The translations under genes were made by a program, and so were the position numbers. 64,000 nt of DNA. Source: Xestospongia muta (lineage: Eukaryota; Porifera; Demospongiae; Haplosclerida; Petrosiidae). How positions within the stretch are numbered: position 1 is the stretch's first letter; every line of letters starts with the position of its first letter. Positions 35,764 to 49,452 of the stretch are shown one piece after another. Below the pieces are notes generated by a model. The model was given only the letters and a program-made list of their open reading frames with translations, was not told where the DNA came from and did no database searches. The stretch is from contig OY848919.1 of assembly GCA_963693285.1 (NCBI GenBank), forward strand, positions 7,497,461 to 7,561,460, given 5' to 3'.

Positions 35764-35905
<142 letters not shown>

Positions 35906-37456
35906 TAATAATTAAGCTAGATGTTTTTATATTTATAAATCTATGCATGATAACATACATCATGCTAGTGTTTGTCAGTATATCATGATGTGATGCTAAA
36001 AATCAATGCCATGCTTCAATACACATGATTCACAATACAGCTATGAATGTGGTCCTGCATGGTTGAACCCACTTGCACCAATGTGACTTTAATTTTATTA
36101 CTATGAATTTATAGAGTCATCTAAATTAAAATTCATTTGTCTCAGTTCATCCCAAGTTAGAGCTACCACACACCTGGCAGTATAACCATGAGTAATTTTA
36201 AAATTATAGTATTAAAATTAGATTTTTTCACTTTGGGTGCTAAAGACCACACAGCAGGAAGAGGCACTGGGATATACCATTGATTTTTAATAAGATGGCT
36301 CTAATAGTGCAGCATAAATTATGACTGGTCTTTTTCTAAAGTAGACAAAGTAATTGCTTTCTTGTGTCAGTAATAAATACAGCAACAAAATGTATACTAA
36401 AGCTATTATAGTATTTACTATATTGGAGTCAACAAGTTATCCTTTCTCCTTATATCTCTGTTCACTCTACATTTACAATATCGATCATATGATAGAAGTT
36501 CCTAAACAAACAAATATACTTCACAATCTTTATCATACAACTAAAAATATTGGGAAATTATAATTATGTTGTAACGTATTTATTATTAGCTGATCATTCA
36601 ATGATTGTAGTTGTTACAATAAAAATATTATGACTCTTTGACCACTAAACATGTAATACATAATATGACTGCATCCTCTCAACATTTATAATAATATTCA
36701 TAGTTGCTATATTACAATTAACACATCTAGTTATTATAGAGTAATCAACAGATCTTCAAATGTAACAAAATTAAACAAATGGGATAAATTATGATAACTA
36801 TAAAGTAGACATGTTATAGAAATACACCTAGGTTTTCATATACATTGTAATGTTGAGATCTTTTTTATAGAGCACTTGCTTCTATATGTAAGTGATTTAA
36901 CTAGAATGGCCTTTGCTGATTCATGACTTTAAAAGCTAAACCTGTCAATAATACTCTTACAATTATGAAATAAGGTCATGACTAAAGTGCACAATCGAAT
37001 GTGTATCCTTAGCCTTTTGTTGCCTAGCAGCAGATATTAAACATCAACCTTCCACTATAAGGATGGGCTTGTAATCAATAAGTTTTGTTTACATTAAATT
37101 TCTATCAACTTTAGTCATTGTGTGATAAGAAATCCTCTTCTGTGTAGCCTACATGTACAACAGAATAATAGGACTCAATATCAACATTGTAACACTGATA
37201 TGTTTAATAAGTGACTTGATTAATGTTATTTTTGGTATTTGGATTAGAAATGTTTTATTTACTTGTTACTATTAGAGATAAAAGACAGTACAACAAAAGA
37301 CAAAAGATAAGAGAGATTTATTATGTATGGTCTTGATAGTTAGTACCACAAACAATAACTGTACTAAAGATATTTTATAATAAAGCAGTACTACAAAAAT
37401 ATCTAAATTCATGACAGTGCATGGTATTGGTTATATATAGTTTGTTATATCAATCA

Positions 37457-37459
37457 ATT

Positions 37460-37490
<31 letters not shown>

Positions 37491-37508
37491 AAAAAGAGAG
37501 AATGAGAG
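37457..37508. repeat. Short interrupted (GA)n tract, unit 3
   Basis: AGAGAGAG runs with AAAGAAAAAA interruptions at the place where units 1 and 2 carry kinase exon and tract; the exon is absent. Confidence 0.85.
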
Positions 37509-39159
37509 ATAAAGATGTGATGCTAAGATTTATAAAAATCAAGGTCATGCCTATGATTCACCATACAGCTATGAGTGTGGTCCTATGACTTCAATTTTAA
37601 TACTATGAATTTACAAACAACTCATCTAAATTAAAATCCATATGTCCCAGTTTGGTCAAACGTCAGATCTACCACCCACTTGGCAATAAAACAATGAGTT
37701 ATTTTAAATTCATAATAATAAAATTAGATTTTTTCACTTTTAGTGTTAAGACCACACAATAGAAGATGCACTGGGATATACCATTGAATTTTAATAAGAT
37801 GGTTCTGTGTGCTAATATGTAAATGTGGTCTTTAAATTCTACAAGTAGTTAGTCTTTTCATCTTGATACTCATAACAATGTTTCTTATAATGTTCATGGT
37901 AGTTTGTACATGTGTTCCATTAACAACAGCAACTATCAATAGTTACAAGTTACTAAACCTTTGTATTAACATATGTATTTAACACATAGTAATATCTCAC
38001 ATAATCATTTTCTTGCTCTCTGTCATTTGACTCAGCTATTTTCTGTTGCAACTTTAAGTGACATAACTTAACAAATAGACTTAAAAAACTGTTATAACTA
38101 AAAAATGCTTATGCCACATCCATAGTGAATAAAGTATGCTAATAATTATCACACCTGTGGTATAGTTACAATTATAACATGCATTTTTTATTAGATATTA
38201 TTATATTATATCAGTTTGAAACAACCACTGTTCCCTATTTTATTTAGCATATGTAGTTGCAATGATTACTGCCACAGCTGAATAAATATGAGGGGAAAAT
38301 TAGTCCTTACACAATGATTATATATGGAAAACACATGTAAATGTCACTCATGATCACATGTGGCAAGAATAGCATAAATCATGCATGACTGGTCATTTGG
38401 TAAACTAAACAAACCTGTTGCTTGCTATTGCTAATGTCAGTAAAAAATACAGCAAAAAATTGTATACTAAAGCTATATACAGCATGTACCATATTGGAAT
38501 CAGGAAATATTTCTTTCTGTTAAAATCTCTGTTTGTTCTACATCTAAAAATTGATTATATGATGGAAGCTCCTAAATAAACAGATTCATTTCATAATATT
38601 TATCATAATAATAAACTATTGGACAGTTATAATTATACTGTATTATATTTATTATTAGCTAATCATTAAATCATTATAGTTGTTACAATGAAAATATTAT
38701 GACCCTTTCCCTATTAATTAATTTCTATAAAGTACTACTTTCTAATAAAACGAAAGCAATTATTACAAACGAAAATAACAAAATTAAGTAAACAAGTAAT
38801 ACATAATGTGACATCATCCTCTCTGTATAAGAACATAGATAATATTATTCATAGTTGCTTTATTACAATTAACACATCTTGTTATTATAGAGTAATCAAT
38901 AGCTCTTCAAAGGTGACAAAATTACACAATTGGGATAAATTATGATAACTATAAAGTAGACATGTTACAGAATACACCTAGGTTTTCATATACATTATAT
39001 TGTTGAGGTCCTCCTTTATATAGAGCACTTGCTTTTATATGTAAGTGATTTAACTAGAATGGACTTTGATGATTCATGATTTAAACAGATAAATCTGTCA
39101 ATAATACTCTTATAATTATGAAATAAGGATGCACATTAGACAGTAAACTTAAGTCATGA

Positions 39160-40700
39160 CCTTTATGTTAGCCTAATCAATAGTCTTCTACCCAGGCCTT
39201 AGTATAACACCTGGGTACAAGGCTAACCTAATCAACAGCTCTTCAAAAATCACAAAATTACACAAATGAGATAGACCTATAAAGTGAATATCTTTCAAAA
39301 TGCACTTGGGTTTTCATGTAGATTGTAATGTTGAAGTCCACCTTTTTATGGAGAACTTGCTTTTATTTGTAAGTCATCTAAAGTACAAGGGACCTTTGCT
39401 AATTTATGATTTAAACAGCTAAATCTGTTACTAAATCAGTATCTAAGAGGCTCTACTTCCTACAGCTAAATAAACATATAGTAGTCAGCATTAACTATAC
39501 AACAATATTCTGAGAATTTATCTGTGTGTTCTTGTAAAGTAAATAAATCTATCTTAACATACCATGTGACTCTCAATTCAAGTTGATGTTTTACATCTCT
39601 TCTGAAGATGAGGGTTAATGACTCTTTGACTTTTTTCAAACTAGTCTGGCAGATTTTCAACAAGTGATTTACTCAAACAATCAGCCTTTGTCTTAGTTCA
39701 TCATCTAATCATTTGTGTTTAAAAGAGGTCAGTAGAAAGTTATATCCGATCATCATTTATATAATGTACATTGAAAAAGTATACATGATATGGATAAATA
39801 CATGTATGTTTTAAATTTTAAGTTGGTTGAATTTCTTTAACCTGTTTAACCAGACAAATAACAACTTTCTAAAAAAATTAACAAATATAAAGTTTAATTT
39901 ATCAAGTCATATTATTACTATCATTAATTTAAGCTTCTATAAGTTATAAGCTTCTATAATTGTCATGAGACCTCTATAGGAGGTTATTGAGTATAAGATG
40001 TATTGTTTATACTCACTTTATACGTTGTATTTCTCAATATATGATACAAGTGACAGGACAGTTACCAGTTACATATGTCCATCCACCCCACATCTCACAT
40101 TTGGCCTTTACTGTCCATGCAATAAGGAGTCAACCACTAGCCCAGTACGTGCATCGGCTATTCTATTATATCCTGTGGAAATAAAGAGAACACTAATTCC
40201 TATTATGTCAGATATAGCCAGTATTAATAACAAAATAACTATTAATATCCTAAACGTTATGCTTGATTTTGATATGTAAATAGATATACATAATACCTTT
40301 AATATTGTGACTTACTTTACTATAATTATAAATTATTATAGGTAATATTACAAAAGACAAAACAAAGAAATTTGACAACAACAGTTAGTAACTTTACTTA
40401 CTTTTATTTCATGTAGATCTCACTGATCTTGACAATGTCAACTAGAGGGGACAGATCAATCTGGTAAGTTTGGATTTGAGAGGTGGGGCTCATAAGATAA
40501 TTAAAAGGGCGAGGTCATTTTTTTAGTGGGCGTGGTAGCACACGTGGAAAATGCAGTAAATTACTACGAACGAGTATGTTTATTACTCTAGTTGTTTGTT
40601 ACGTGTCATTGTGTGTTGTTAATAGATATTACGAAAACCATATGATTATAAATGTCATGTCAAAGACAAGGAAGTTAGAGTGAATTGATTGAGGTAATTG
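39160..40700. other. No clear gene; two weak exon candidates
   Basis: On minus, SLKKVKESLTLIFRRDVKHQ (about 39550-39640) is followed by GTATGT. A segment ending at a GTAAGT donor (exon side from 40402 upward) reads MSPTSQIQTYQIDLSPLV but meets a stop before the donor. Bases 40480-40560 have GGGCG and CACGTG motifs and may be promoter-like. Confidence 0.25.
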
Positions 40701-40712
40701 TATAGACCCAGC

Positions 40713-40969
40713 TATATGTGGCCTGATTTCCAATAAGGGACCACTTCTGTCAAATAATTGTGATACGGTTTATGAAGAAGCATTACTGTTAAAACACCTG
40801 AAAAACAGTTTGTATATATAGATGTGGTTCCATGAATAGTTGTGCATATTATAGCAGCTTTATGTATACAAAATATTTTTGTAATGTTTTAACAGTTGTC
40901 TTTTTTCATAAATCATGTCACAAATGTTTTACCAGAAGTGGCCCCTTTTTGCAAATCAGGTCACATATA
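40713..40969. mobile_element. MITE-like fold-back element, 257 bp
   Basis: Arms 40713-40795 and 40886-40969 are inverted copies of about 83 nt with scattered mismatches. Outer ends are TATGTGGCCTGATTTCCAA and its near-complement TTTGCAAATCAGGTCACATA. TA lies on both sides, compatible with a TA-target element of the Tc1/mariner type. There is no coding sequence. Confidence 0.75.
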
Positions 40970-41902
40970 TATACCTTAGGTGGTGGCTATTTAATGTTTT
41001 GTTGTCTATAGTTAATCTTAACAGTTTAAATGGTACAGATCTGTTTAATACACAATGAATATGGCTGTAATTTTTGAGTTTAAGCCGAATATACCTGAAT
41101 CTTATGATTTATATCCATTTTGTCTACTTCTATTTTTACTACTTTTGTTTAGTGTACTAACATGTATGGTATTCACTATTGGTCTAACAATTAAATAAAG
41201 TATCATCAATTAACAGATTAATAACAACTTTAATAACTCAACAACCCTTTGATCTGGCCTTTAATTGATGATAACTTATTTAATTTTTAGACTCATTGAG
41301 AAAAACATGCATGTTAGTAATCTTTAGCAGTTATTGTAGTTCCCTATAACCACATAGATATAGTATGATCTACTATAAGCTACAAGGAGTATATGTAGAT
41401 ATAGCTTTTGTAAGTTAAATTATGATATGAAACAAAGCATAACATATGAACAATACAGTTGCTGAACATTCCTTAAGTTTAGATTCAAGTATATGATGTT
41501 CATATCAAATAAACTGGTGCACATTTTCTATACATAATTTAGTGATGTAGTGAGCTTTTTACATAAGGGTAACATCGTAAATTTGTATATTCTGCAGTCT
41601 GCATTATGTAGATCTTCATACACAATTAATGGAGTGTACACTAGTTGTCACAACTTTGCTATGTTTGTTATCATAACTTCACTCTTAAGGTTCTATTGTT
41701 GGAAATCTATTAGTACTCTAGCAAATAGTCACATTATTGCTGGTTAAACAATCTATCAATTTTAACAGAGATGTATGCAGTAGGAAATATGCAGAAACAA
41801 CCTTTACAATACCCACTTTTGAGACATGTGGACATCTACCAGCAGCACTGCTAAAGGGATATTTAGTGTAGTGGACAGGAGAATGAAAGAGCTGCTTCAA
41901 TG

Positions 41903-42034
41903 TGTAATGACTGAGTTTGATCATTAATTTCACTATGTTTATTGATTTCATCATGTTTATTCATATATATATTACTATATAATTATATATATGGAATGAT
42001 TTGTAAGAATATTGAGTCATTAGTCGATACTACA
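41903..42034 (+). repeat. 5' LTR of the gypsy element
   Basis: 132 bp, TG...CA ends (TGTAATGACTGAG ... GATACTACA). It matches 45205-45340 with a good number of differences and small indels, so the insertion is not recent. Confidence 0.9.
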
Positions 42035-42068
42035 TGGTGTTAGGAGTGCTACCCTACCGAGAGACAGA

Positions 42069-42900
42069 ATGGCAGCGCTAAATATTAAATTGGAGCCTCC
42101 AGCTCCATTCTCGTTCAAGGTCGGCCCCAGACCAGTGGCAGCGGTGGAGAAAGCGATTTGACCAATACTGATTGGCATCGGGACTTTCCACAGAATCAGA
42201 CGAACAGCAAATAAGCACGCTTTTATACTGTATGCAGAAGAAACACTGACTTCTACCAACATTACAGAAGTGGACCGCAAAGTATACGCCAAAGTCATTA
42301 AAAGTTTGACAAATTTTATAAAGTTCAAATAAACATTATCTTTGAGCGCGCCTGATTTAACCTTAGATGCCAAGGTGAAGGTGAATCTATTGAACAGTTT
42401 ATTACTAGCTCGTACGGTTTAGCAGAATCGTGTGAATTTGGTACACTGAAAGACAAGCTTATTAGAGACAGAATAGTCGTCCGTATCAGGGACAAAGCTC
42501 TTTCTGAACGGATGCAAGTGGACCCAAACCTGACTATTGATAAAGCTAAACAGGAAGTATGAGAGAGAGAGGGTGTACAAGAGCAGCAAGGAGTTCTGAA
42601 GGGTAACCAGGGGAAAACTGTGGATTTGGTACGACAACCTAATCACCCCTCTTGGAAGTCCACATGAAAAGCAAGTAAGAAGCTACCCACTGGGAGTCCT
42701 AAATCTAGGCCAAGCCTTTCAAGCAGATGTCAAAGGTGTGGGAAAAGTCCACATCCTAAACAATCCTGCCCAGTTAGCCTGGCTATTTGCCACAACTGCA
42801 AAAAGAAAGGACATTTTAGATCTATGTGTTTTTCCAAAGCAGTTTCAAGTGTAGCCACATTGCACAATGACGAATTCATCAAGGATGACCTACAATTCAT
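42069..42900 (+). pseudogene. gag relic of the gypsy element
   Basis: An ATG at 42069 opens a capsid-like frame (MAALNIKLEPPAPFSF) that soon shifts; the next frame has WRKRFDQYRLASGLS. Near the end two zinc knuckles survive at 42728-42832: CQRCGKSPHPKQSC and CHNCKKKGHFRSMC. Several stops and frame changes. Knuckles of this kind bind genomic RNA in gag. Confidence 0.75.
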
Positions 42901-42911
42901 CCTCTGCCAAC

Positions 42912-44900
42912 TGTAGAAGAAACCTTGCACAATTGGCCGGAGCAACTGTATTCAGTAAACTAGATGCAAACTGCGGGTTTTGGCAGATATCTCTAGATGA
43001 GCAATCATGACCTCTTACTACATTCATCACTCCTTTTGGCATATTTTGGTTTAATAAATTACCATTTGGGATTTCTAGCGCTCCTGAGTGCTTTCAACGA
43101 CGAATGAGCAGCATATTAGATGGAGAAGAGGGAGTACTCTGTCATATGGATGACATCTTGATTTTTGGACAGATGCAAGAAGAGCATGATGTTAGTCTTC
43201 ACTGAGTGTTGAAAAAATTCAATCTGCTGGGATTACCTTAAACAAGAATAAATGTGAGTTTAACAAAGAAAGTTTGCATTTCATAGGCCATAAAATTGAC
43301 AAAAATGGGATTTCTGCTGATCCTAATAAAATCATGGCTGTGTTGAAAATGGAGACACCAAAAACACTTACTGAACTTAGAAAATTTTTAGGCATGGTTA
43401 ATCAGCTGGGGAAATTTAGTCCTTGTCTTCCTGATCTCTCTAAACCACTCCGGGAACTGCTTAGTTCAAAGAGTACCTGGATATGGAATCAACTACAAAA
43501 CATTGCATTTCAGCAAGTGAAGCAGGAGCTGACAAAACCATCCTAGCCCTGTATGATCCATTAGCAGAACTGAAGGTCTGTTCTGATGCATCTGCTTACG
43601 GCTTGGGGGCAGTCCTCATGCAAAAATGTAATAACCAGTGGAAAGCAGTTGCATATGCTTCCGAGTCCTTGTCAAATACTGAACTTCGATACTCCCAAAT
43701 TGAAAAGGAAGCTCTAGGACTAGTATGGGCGTGTGAGAAATTTTCCAATTAGATTATTGGTGCACATATACAGTTGGAGACTGATCACAAACCCCTGATC
43801 CCACTACTTGGAAAAGCCAATTTGGATAGTGTACCTCCACGTGTCCTCCGATTTCGACTTCTTTTATCTCGGTTTGACTATAGTATCTCACATGTACCTG
43901 GTAAATTCCTTTATACTGCCAATGCTCTCTCGCGTGCACCTCTCAAGAATCTTTTGTCCATGGAGTAGTGGTGAATTTACCAGCTAACTCTGATCGTTTA
44001 GAAGAATTTCGTGAAGCTCAGCAGTCTGATCCTCCTTTTGTTAAGATCACTCAATTTTGTCAATCACAAATAGCCAGGTCGGTCCAGAATTGAAGAAAAT
44101 CTATTTCCATACTGGAGAGTGAGAAGTGAACTCTCTGTAGTTGATGGATTGCTATATTTGGGTCACGTATTGTTGTACCAAAATGTCTTTGAACTGAAAC
44201 TCTCAAGAAAATTCATCGTGAACACCTTGGAATAGTACGCTGTCGTCAGAGAATTTCTGCTGCTGTGTGGTGGCCTAATGTGAGTAAAGAGATGGAGAAA
44301 TATATTCAGTCATGTCCCAAGTGTCTAAAGATGACTCTTCTTGCTGTCCAACCACTGATCCAGACCCCTCTTCCTAGTTATCCTTGGGAGAAGATTGGTG
44401 CAGATTTATTCGAACTGAACAAGTGTATGTACCTCATTGTTGCTGATTACTTTTCCAGATTTGTGGAGGTCCTGAAGCTCACATCAACAACTTCAGTAGC
44501 AGTTGTAAAATGTTTGAAAGCTCTCTTTGCTGGTCATGGAATTTTAGCAGTTCTAATGAGTGATAATGGTCCTCAATTTGATTCCACAGAAATGAAAAGT
44601 TTTACCAAGAGGTACTAGTTCTCACATGTAACAAGTAGCTCACACTATCCAAAATCTAATGGGTTCATTGAAAGGATGGTTAGAACAGTTAAGGGATTGA
44701 TGAAGTATGAAGATGATCCATATTTGGCTTTATTGAATTACAGAGCGTCGTCTCTACCTTGGTGTGGCCTTAGCCCTTCCCAACTATTAATGGGTAGAAG
44801 AATCAGAACCCCTGTTCCCCAGGTGAAGAAACATTTTATACCAGATTGGTCTCATTTGAAAGATTTTAGAAGGTGCAGAACAAAAACAACTGTATGACAG
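42912..44900 (+). pseudogene. pol relic of the gypsy element (RT, RNase H, integrase)
   Basis: Reverse transcriptase motifs are FSKLDANCGFWQI and CHMDDILIFG (His in place of the usual Tyr before MDD). The connection region HFIGHKIDKNGISADPNK follows, then RNase H (VCSDASAYGLGAVL, YSQIEKEALGLVWA, ETDHKPL). Integrase shows WWPNVSKEMEKYI with CPKC of the zinc finger, and the catalytic-core steps IGADLF and LMSDNGPQFDS, with the Glu in GFIERMVRTVK. At least six stops or shifts break it. The sequence jumps from gag straight into the RT palm (junction about 42900-42912). Confidence 0.88.
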
Positions 44901-45204
44901 ATGACACAGAGTCCGTGAACTGGCTCCATATACGGATGATTCATGTCTTTGGGTCAACAACTCAGGTTTGCAGGTACCTGGAAGAATTATCAACCAGCTG
45001 TACTCCACGGTCGCATTTAGTTTCAACTCCATCTGGCCAAGTTCGTAGAAATCAGAGTGATCTTAGATCCTGAATCAGTCACTACACTTATGATGGAGAT
45101 AATAACTCTCATGTCAATACTCATTCGCCAATACAAACTCGTTCTCATTCTGGTGTTGACATTCGACGTCCTGATCGATTATCATACTAGCCAGGAAAGG
45201 GAGA

Positions 45205-45340
45205 TGTAGTGACTGAGTTTGATTATTAATATTCACTATGTTTATTAATATTCAATCATATTTATTCGTGTATTTTATTACTATATATATATATATATGG
45301 AATGATTTGTAAGAATATTGAGTAGTTAGTTGATATTACA
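45205..45340 (+). repeat. 3' LTR of the gypsy element
   Basis: 136 bp, TGTAGTGACTGAG ... GATATTACA, preceded by the purine tract and followed by CAATG. Confidence 0.9.
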
Positions 45341-46499
45341 CAATGCTGAAACCCTTGGGCCTTGTGTACATCAGTGGGTGTAGATAATACCTCCGTCAAT
45401 ATTGGTGCAAGGGATTCGCTCAAAATAAGAGTCATAAGTTGCAATCCTGCCATTTATTTTAATGGCTGCTCATGTCACATTCTTCACAATGCTGCCCAAA
45501 AAGCAACTGAGAGTTTTGCAGTGTGTTGTGGATTTGATGTTAAGGAGTTCATAATAGACATCTTTTATTGGTTTGACAAATCGACTAAACAGAAGAATGG
45601 ACTTAAATCCTATTGTACATTTTGTGACCAAGAATATCGAGCAATTGTAAAGCATGTCTCTACCCATTGGCTTAGTTTAGAAATGGCTGTGCAACGTGCT
45701 TTGAAGCAATTTCCTAGTCTGACTTCATACTTCAAGTCAGAAGATGAATCACAAGCCAGATTCAAAAGGCTTCACAATGCTTGCAGTGATCCCTTGACTG
45801 AAGTATATCTCTTATTTTTTCAAGCGGTTCTCCCATGCTTTACACATTGCAACTAGTTTCTGCAGAGAGAAGAGCCTCTAGTCCATGTATTACAGCCTCA
45901 GCTAGCAAGATGCTACAAAATCTTATTGGAAAATATGTCAAACCAGCAGTACTTGCAGACAGCCTGAGAGCTGGTGGATTGTCTGTCTGAGGTAGATTAC
46001 AAAAACCCAGAAAATCACGTGGACAATGAACATCTGTCGATTGGGTTTGTAACTAGGCAAACCACGAACAAACTTTTAAAGGAAGGAGACATATCTTCTC
46101 AGCAGCATACTAAGATTTTTGATGCTGCTAATACATTCTTTCTTCGAGCTACTGAGTATTTGCTGAAATGGTGCCCTTTACAGGATGAGCTGGTAAAGCA
46201 TGCCACCTGGCTTGACTTCGAAAAAAGACTGGAAAAGTGCTTCCACTCAGTGGAGTATTTTGTACATCAATATCCCAATATATTTCCTGAAATGCATATG
46301 GATCAGCTGAATGAGCAATTCCTCAACTACCAGTTGCTATCAGCTGATGAGATTCCACCAGTAGTAAAGGAAACAGCTGGGCTAAATAAAGACGATCCTT
46401 ATCAAGTTGATGTGCTGTGGGAGTACCTGAGAGGCTTGAAAAAGCCAGGGGCAAGCAGGTGTGAGTTCGATTTCTCTTCAAAGTGGCTGAAGTGGTGAT

Positions 46500-47220
46500 G
46501 ACAATCCCACATTCAAACGCAGGGGAAGAGCGAATTTTTTTCTTTGATTAACAAGAACAAGACACCTAGTAGGAGTTCAATGAAACTTGACAGTACACTT
46601 TCCTCAATTATAGTCATTAAGACACATAGATGATCCGCTGTTGTGGGAGCCAACCAAAAGCCTAGTTCACTGTAAAACATTTTAGGGATTTGTACTTAAC
46701 ACTTATAAAAATAGTCTTCACATTGGATGGAAATGACCACCATTGTGTAAAGTTTCCCTTCATGGGTAAATTATGCTCTTACAATACTATTACTAATTGT
46801 AAGTCAATAATTCCATATGAGGTTATATAACCACTAGAATGAAAAATAAACAACTTTTGTTTATTACTAATTACTATCACAGTTAGATTAAAATCTTTAT
46901 TTGTGCTTAAAATATCCACCCTCTTCAGGTACAGTGTACATTCATATTATTTTACTTTGACAGCAAAGTTGTCAAGACATAAGTATTAATTTTATTGATG
47001 TATGTATATGCATGTGGACTTTTTTATTCCTTATACAATAAACCAAACACATCAAGACAAATACCATTTTAAATAAACAAAAGTAATGTTTTCAATTACA
47101 TTAGAAGGTAGAATAGAATAAATAGTAATATCATTAAATGATATATACATTTGTTGTGCAGTATGTCTTATAACAAAGGAATGATAATGGTCATCGTAGT
47201 ATTCTGTTTTACATTGTGTG
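46500..47220. other. AT-rich spacer
   Basis: Lies between the hAT-like relic and the 3' end of the minus-strand gene at 47222. No coding sequence or terminal repeats were recognised. Confidence 0.4.
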
Positions 47221-47221
47221 A

Positions 47222-49452
47222 CTAAAAAACAATGTAGCCTCTTACGTACAGTATATCCATTACTAGTCCAAAGGTAGGGTGAACCTGGTGAGCATCGATG
47301 ACTAAGTAGCAATTGTTATTTTTTTTAAACAGAATCCCATCTTTCTTCACCCATGCTGGCTGATCGATTGGAGTTGCGCCATCAATAGTTACATTCAAAA
47401 GTTGACTTAAAGAATGTTGAACATCTAGTGGTTCAAGGGCTAGTATGTTTAGCTGTTGAGATGGCCCATATCCAGCCTCAGAGGTTAAAAAATTAGTTGC
47501 TGATATCTGATAACAAAGGAGGCATTGATGGCTTGATGCTAGACTGAAAGCAGTGTTCTTGAAATTTCCCAAATGAGAAGCTCTTTTCACTACATTAAGT
47601 TTTGCTACATTTCTCATGTTCCAAGACTTTGATCATTGGACCAAGTTGAACCATTTGTTCAGGGTAATGTGTAAGGTAATGAAATTTAGAAGTAAGTAAT
47701 TCTTTTGAATATAAACTGACAAATTTAGAATGATGTTCCTTCACAAGCATGTTCAGTAAAAACATGTTCCTTCACTGATAGATTGGCAAAGAATAATGTC
47801 AACCATTCTCAAAAGCAAAAGAAAACAATGCCAATACTCATCCCTTTCACTGATAAACTTTCCAATAAGGAAAGGTATTATTCTTAGTAAAAGCAGTGTT
47901 AGTGTCTCTGTAGTTTGTTTTGGTGGCATTACAATTTCTACATATGCGCGTAGCAAATAAGAAAGATTCTTTAAAACCTCCTAAGGCATGGCTTCCAAGA
48001 TTATCAGCAAGACAGGCCAACAGAGCTCCATGAAAGACCTTCTACTTTCCATTGACTTCAATAGTGATTCCAGATGAACTAAGAACTTTAAGGTCACAAA
48101 TAAAAGGCTTTAAAATTTTTTCAATGCCATACTTTTGAATAATTGGAACAGTAGCTACTCCTACCAACTGAAAAACATGTAATGCTGATCGATATTTAGG
48201 AGCAATATTTCCTAGACTGAACAAAATAACACCGAGTTTATGTTTTTTTACATGAGAGCCCAGTGGATTACAAACTTTGAGTTCATCATAGAATGCAATT
48301 ATTTGGAGAGATTGTTTATCATTCAAAAAAAGAGAATGAGAACGATACAAATTTCCAATACAGAATCATGTATTAAGTCATCAGAAGAAATTCGATTGGG
48401 AAAGCTTTCAATTTGATCCATAACAGTTGAATTACATAAAAGGTTATGTACCGATTCAAATAGAGGAATATATTGAAAAGTATCAGTTATTTCTACCAAT
48501 CTATGTTTTGATCCAGAGTAGCGTGGTTCGTAATATACCTCTCCTAGTTTCACCTCTTCAAGTTCCTATATAAAGGAGAGACCAAAGTAAAGGTAGATAT
48601 AAAAAGTATTGAATTCTCTATATAAAATTCATGACATCAAAAAAAATCTCCATGTAAATATTGTAACTATTCACATCAGAATGCACAACAAAAAGTATCA
48701 TTTAATTAAAACTTACTACCAAACCAAGATGATCACAAAAATACTTTTCTTGCTTGTAGCAGGTTTTAAGTCCCATAAATGTATTAGGAACATTTAAGAA
48801 AAGATCGTGTAATCCTTGCATAGTTTGTACATCAATGCTAGAGTTTGCTAGTGTAGCTTTAACACCAGCTTCTAGTTGACTTAATGTACTTTTAAATAGA
48901 CTCGTCCATTCTTCTACTATGCCATCAATTGTATTCTGCCATACTCTTCTAAATTCTTTCAGCTTCAAAATGAATAATGCAGATGACCGTCTCTGTATAT
49001 TTTCATCTATACCAAGGAAGCAGTCTAACCCACTCTGTATATCATCTAAACAACAAAAGTCAGTTATTTCTAATTGAGATAAAATTAATGTGGCTTTCAA
49101 TGTGGATTTATGACTATGTATAGACATGCATCCACCCACCCATACCCACATACCAAGAGCGAGCAAGTGAGAGAAAGAAAGTGAGAGAGAAATCACGTGG
49201 GACGGAAAGAGAAGGGATAATAACAAACAATATATGTATACCAATTATTGGTGTAGTAGATGAAGACATTATAACATCTTCCATGTCTGCATTCTGTGCT
49301 TCATCTGGTTCATGACAATGATCTATAATCGACCTGTTAGGACACTTAGATCGGGGTCGGATAAGCTCTTTATCAAAATTACACATGGAACAAACAACAG
49401 GCATGTTTGTTCTGTTCTGCGACTTCTGGCTTTGCGAATGCTCAGTTGCCAT
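47222..49452 (-). pseudogene. Transposon-like gene of unrecognised class, decayed
   Basis: Exon 1 (49242-49452) starts MATEHSQSQKSQN and has a VCSMC...KCPN Cys cluster. Exon 2 (48717-49045) is helical (FRRVWQNTIDGIVEEW). Exon 3 (from 48565) holds the conserved body: YIPLFESVHNLLCN, FYDELKVCNPLGSHVKKHKL, YGIEKILKPFICDLKVL, then LLACLADNLGSHALGGFKES and a C-R-x-C. The tail reads LNVVKRASHLGNFKNTAF. I know this layout as a multi-copy protein family in marine invertebrates and fish that behaves like a transposon gene, but cannot name a superfamily. It is broken by a frame change near 48350, a TAG near 48044 and an internal deletion near 47865. Confidence 0.6.

Larger units (their letters stand above)
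41903..45340 (+). mobile_element. Ty3/gypsy LTR retrotransposon, inserted in the hAT-like gene
   Basis: Two short LTRs bound 3.4 kb of gag-pol relics. CAATG flanks both sides (41898-41902 and 45341-45345), a 5-bp target duplication. A primer-binding site candidate TGGTGTTAGGAGTG follows the 5' LTR at 42035, and a purine tract GGAAAGGGAGA precedes the 3' LTR. The protease region and the first part of the reverse transcriptase are missing, so the element is deleted internally and inactive. Confidence 0.92.
41815..46498 (+). pseudogene. hAT-like transposase gene, split by a gypsy element
   Basis: The 5' piece (to 41902) reads STSSTAKGIFSVVDRRMKEL. After the gypsy insertion the same frame resumes at about 45350 with CTSVGVDNTSVNIGARDSLK, then CSCHILHNAAQKATESF and VSTHWLSLEMAVQRALKQF. 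That is the C-x-C-H...H and T-R-W-L-S-L layout of hAT-type proteins, here with His for Arg. A second frame at 45974-46498 continues the C-terminal part (LSIGFVTRQTTNKLL, FFLRATEYLLKWCPLQDEL). One stop lies at the junction and one frame change near 45856-45974. Its ends were not found. The superfamily call is by motif only. Confidence 0.6.

Noticed and set aside
42020..42945. Minus-strand frames of 71-117 codons across the gypsy gag region
   Set aside because: They are antisense shadows of the gag relic, which has zinc knuckles on the plus strand.
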